DNA of 64,000 nucleotides from Nemophila menziesii (taxonomy: Eukaryota > Streptophyta > Magnoliopsida > Boraginales > Hydrophyllaceae), in NCBI GenBank assembly GCA_029959085.1, contig JARWIR010000010.1, positions 14,343,001 through 14,407,000 on the forward strand. The letters are read 5' to 3'. Under the pieces are notes generated by a model. The model made no database searches and was not told where the DNA came from. It saw only the letters and a list, made by a program, of their open reading frames with translations. Shown here in pieces: positions 61,277-64,000 of this stretch. Position 1 is the first letter of the stretch. Every line of letters begins with the position of its first letter. Position numbers and translations under genes: made by a program.

Positions 61277-64000
61277 TGAATTATGTGGGAGCTTTTTCTC
61301 CCTTTTGCCCATAATTGTGTGTTTTGCAGGCAACACCTCAAAGAGGACATGGAATAGACGGAACGAGCAATAAAATAACATCCATGCTCATTCGGAATGT
61401 TTTTATGCTGATAGGGGTATGGTTGGACTCCAATTCAAAAGTATTGTAGTCCATCCTTTTGCATTTCTAAACTAATAGTTCTTGGAACTTTAACGTGTTG
61501 ATTATGTGTATGAATAATATATTATGTGCATTATATCTTGGGTAGTACGTTATTATTGGAGTTCTTATATGTCTCTCCTTTGTGGATTTTTTTAGTTTTG
61601 GGACCCTATTCTTTGCTTATTTTGTCGACAAACCCTTGAGATTGGAATCTTGATATCTCTTATTTTCTGATATATTTTGAGTATACGAGGTATAATTTAG
61701 GTTAAATAGAGATTTTTGATGGATTTATTTTTTTGATTAACTTCTAACAAATTCAAAAAGAAAATAAAAAATAATTCATTCTATATTTTTCATTTCTTCC
61801 AAATAAAAGAAAACATAAAGAAATTAGTTGTATTCATGCTATCAATATTCTTTATATAAGACCTCAAAACACATGTGCCTGAAGCACGGTAGTTTCCCAA
61901 ATCACTAAGATCGTATGAAAATATTACATTCTCGGAGAATGAAAAGTGCATAAAACATAAAAGGTTCCTAAAGTGCACATGAAAAAGGTATTTATTATTA
62001 TAATAGGTACCAACTAACATGATTTATCTACTCAGAAATACGATGTTATTTTACGATAATACTGTCCCATCTTTAAGATTTAAGAAGAAAAATTATAAAA
62101 TATAGAATGATTGATGAACTCCTTCCAAATTTTATGGAAATTATTATCATACATATGATAAAAAAATAAAATATCAGTTCGTGAATTGTCAAAATATATT
62201 TCACCAAAGGTAATCAACAGTAAATTCAAGGATATATTCAACAAATTCATCCAAGAGAAAATCCAGTAAATTCAAGAGACTAAAACTATATTGTATACTT
62301 ATGTTAAATTGTGGGCTCGAATATATGTTATGTTTTTGAAAATAATTTTGTAATAATGCACGATACGATGAGTGGGAGACAATATATTTGCGTTGTACGT
62401 TTTTTATTCACTACGGTTTTTTTACCATAGGATTCTTCCTAGTAAAGTTTAACGAGGCATACCATATATTTTTTATAGTAAAGAGAACGATACACTCTAC
62501 CTATGTCAATCTACTATTTATTGACTTTGGAAAAAAATGATCAAATGAAAGTCCACCACCTTTGTTCACTAAATCTTCACCGACATAAAATAGTAGAGTT
62601 ACAAGCCCACAAGTAAAGAAAGAATTAGTAGATACTTAAATATTTTCATTTTTTTCTTTCACCAAGGTTTTTTCAACTAAATTTTCCTTGTAGGTTTTAA
62701 AATATCGCTTCGTGGTCCCATTATTTTTTTATTTTCTTAGATTTGATGTATTTATTTGATAATTTATTCTTTATATAAAGCATATGTTATTGGAAATTCT
62801 CATAAAATCCATAATTCCCCTGTCCCAATAAATATTCCTGGCTTTGTTCTTGATCTATATTAGTCGTACTACTCTTTACCAATGTAATGATAGATTGAAA
62901 GTTAGAAAGAATGCCAAGACCTAAAAACGAGTATCTCAAACCAAGTAGGAAGAAGATGATTCAACTTGCCAATTATTTTAATGAGAGAGTTTAATGTTAG
63001 ATATAGAATATACTCATAACAATATAGACCGAATACGTATAGTTAATTATGACTCTTATATATGTTTCTTTAGGTAGTTGTATCTATAGTTTTAGAATAT
63101 AAGTCTCAAACTTTAAACTACTTAACTGGAGTAAAAAAGGCAATTACTTACCTGCACATCACCTTAACTATTTTTTTCATGTTGTTGATTATGGTTGTAT
63201 CAATGATTCTTATTCATCATCACTAGGTAGGATTCACGGATAACCTTGAGGGTGAAGTCCCGTACAGCCCTATATGTTTGCCTTAAGTACAGAAACCGCC
63301 ATTTATCTTTTTTTTGGACACAAAACGTCCTTTACGAATTTTTTTGTTACCGTTAGCTCTTTTTTCCATTCTCTGTTAGTTGACCGTTAGTCAATGCCAC
63401 TGAGTCCACATCACCGCCACGTCAATGCCACGTATGCTCCATGTAGGAGTTAGGTCAACACCATTTACACGTCATATATTTTTTAAATCACTTTTTAATT
63501 TTTATTTTAATTATCCTTCTCTTCTTCTTTCTTCTTCTGCCGCTCCACCATCATCGAAGAACCCAAATGAAGGAAAAAACAAAACAAAAATTCTCCAAGC
63601 TCACCTTCCCACACCAAGCCGCTCTCTGCACAAGAAACCGCCACCACTCATGTGTCCTTCGCCACCATCATCAGCCGAATTGAATACGGCATCATCAATC
63701 GAAGAACTCAAGTGAAAGGAAAAACAAAAAAAATTCTCCACACTCACCTTCCCGCACCAAGGTTCTCCCAGCACAAGGAAACCGCCCGCTGAACTTTCTC
63801 CAACATCATCAATCGGTTTGGAGAAGACCCAAATTAAGGTAAAAATCAAAAGATATATAGGGGCTTATAGTAAATTGTTTGCATAATATAGGGACATGTA
63901 GTGTTATTATCCCAAAAAATATATATAGAGACTAATAGGGTAATTTGTATAATATATGCGTCTGTAGCATAAATTTTGCATAATATATGGATGTATAGCG
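61277..64000. repeat. Macrosatellite unit U6 (partial, short form)
   Basis: Start of a sixth unit, cut by the window end inside its Pack-MULE. It lacks the 3.5-kb segment and has the same junction as U2 and U3 (near 62,680-62,700), which it resembles more than U4. This supports an a-b-c higher-order order. Confidence 0.93.
63250..64000. mobile_element. Pack-MULE, U6 copy (cut by window end)
   Basis: TAACCTTGA at 63241-63249, then GGGTGAAGTCCCGTACAGCC. The left TIR reaches about 63842, followed by the ATATAGGG-type tandem motif. The captured exons would lie beyond the window. Confidence 0.85.

Noticed and set aside
1..64000. CRISPR array, phage or bacterial operon
   Set aside because: There are no short direct repeats with spacers and no operon-like frames. 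Introns and plant transposons point to a nuclear genome.

Overview
This window is AT-rich eukaryotic DNA that I read as a plant, probably eudicot, nuclear genome. The evidence is GT...AG introns inside gene relics, plant-type DNA transposons (a Mutator-like element with long TIRs and 9-bp target duplications, and a Harbinger-like element with TAA duplications), a tRNA-derived SINE, a LINE relic, and recognisable relics of plant nuclear genes. I see no intact protein-coding gene, rRNA, tRNA gene or CRISPR. The species cannot be named from the sequence.

The whole window is one head-to-tail macrosatellite. Using the start of the window as the unit boundary, the units are U1 1-14334, U2 14335-25298, U3 25299-36087, U4 36088-47201, U5 47202-61276 and U6 61277-64000 (cut by the window end). 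Short units are about 10.8-11.1 kb. U1 and U5 are about 14.1-14.3 kb because they carry an extra segment of about 3.5 kb. When the array is cut at the junction near 18,645 instead, it reads as a higher-order pattern: (end of c) - a - a - b - c - a. The two adjacent a segments (about 7,665-18,644 and 18,645-29,606) are nearly identical, so they come from a very recent duplication.

Each full unit contains, left to right: (1) AT-rich DNA with a relic related to the Harbinger-like element; (2) in U1 and U5 only, the 3.5-kb segment with a lone MULE-type terminus, a broken GRF zinc-finger gene, a LINE RNase H relic and an old diverged duplicate of the unit's own start; (3) a roughly 3.3-3.5 kb Pack-MULE flanked by a 9-bp duplication, carrying intron-containing fragments of three host genes: a plastid branching enzyme (SBE3/BE1 type), a PRMT1-type arginine methyltransferase and, in the opposite direction, an O-fucosyltransferase-like protein; (4) a possible promoter, leader and first exon leading into an NF-YB (CCAAT-binding, LEC1-like) pseudogene; (5) a nonautonomous Harbinger-like element of about 980 bp.

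Only U4 keeps the exon with the front half of the NF-YB histone fold. The other full units share an 806-bp deletion across it. The array therefore looks like a former NF-YB locus that took up transposons, decayed, and was then amplified by unequal exchange. The relics do not form a pathway. Any activity would most likely be transcription or small RNA from the inverted repeats and captured exons, which is a hypothesis only.
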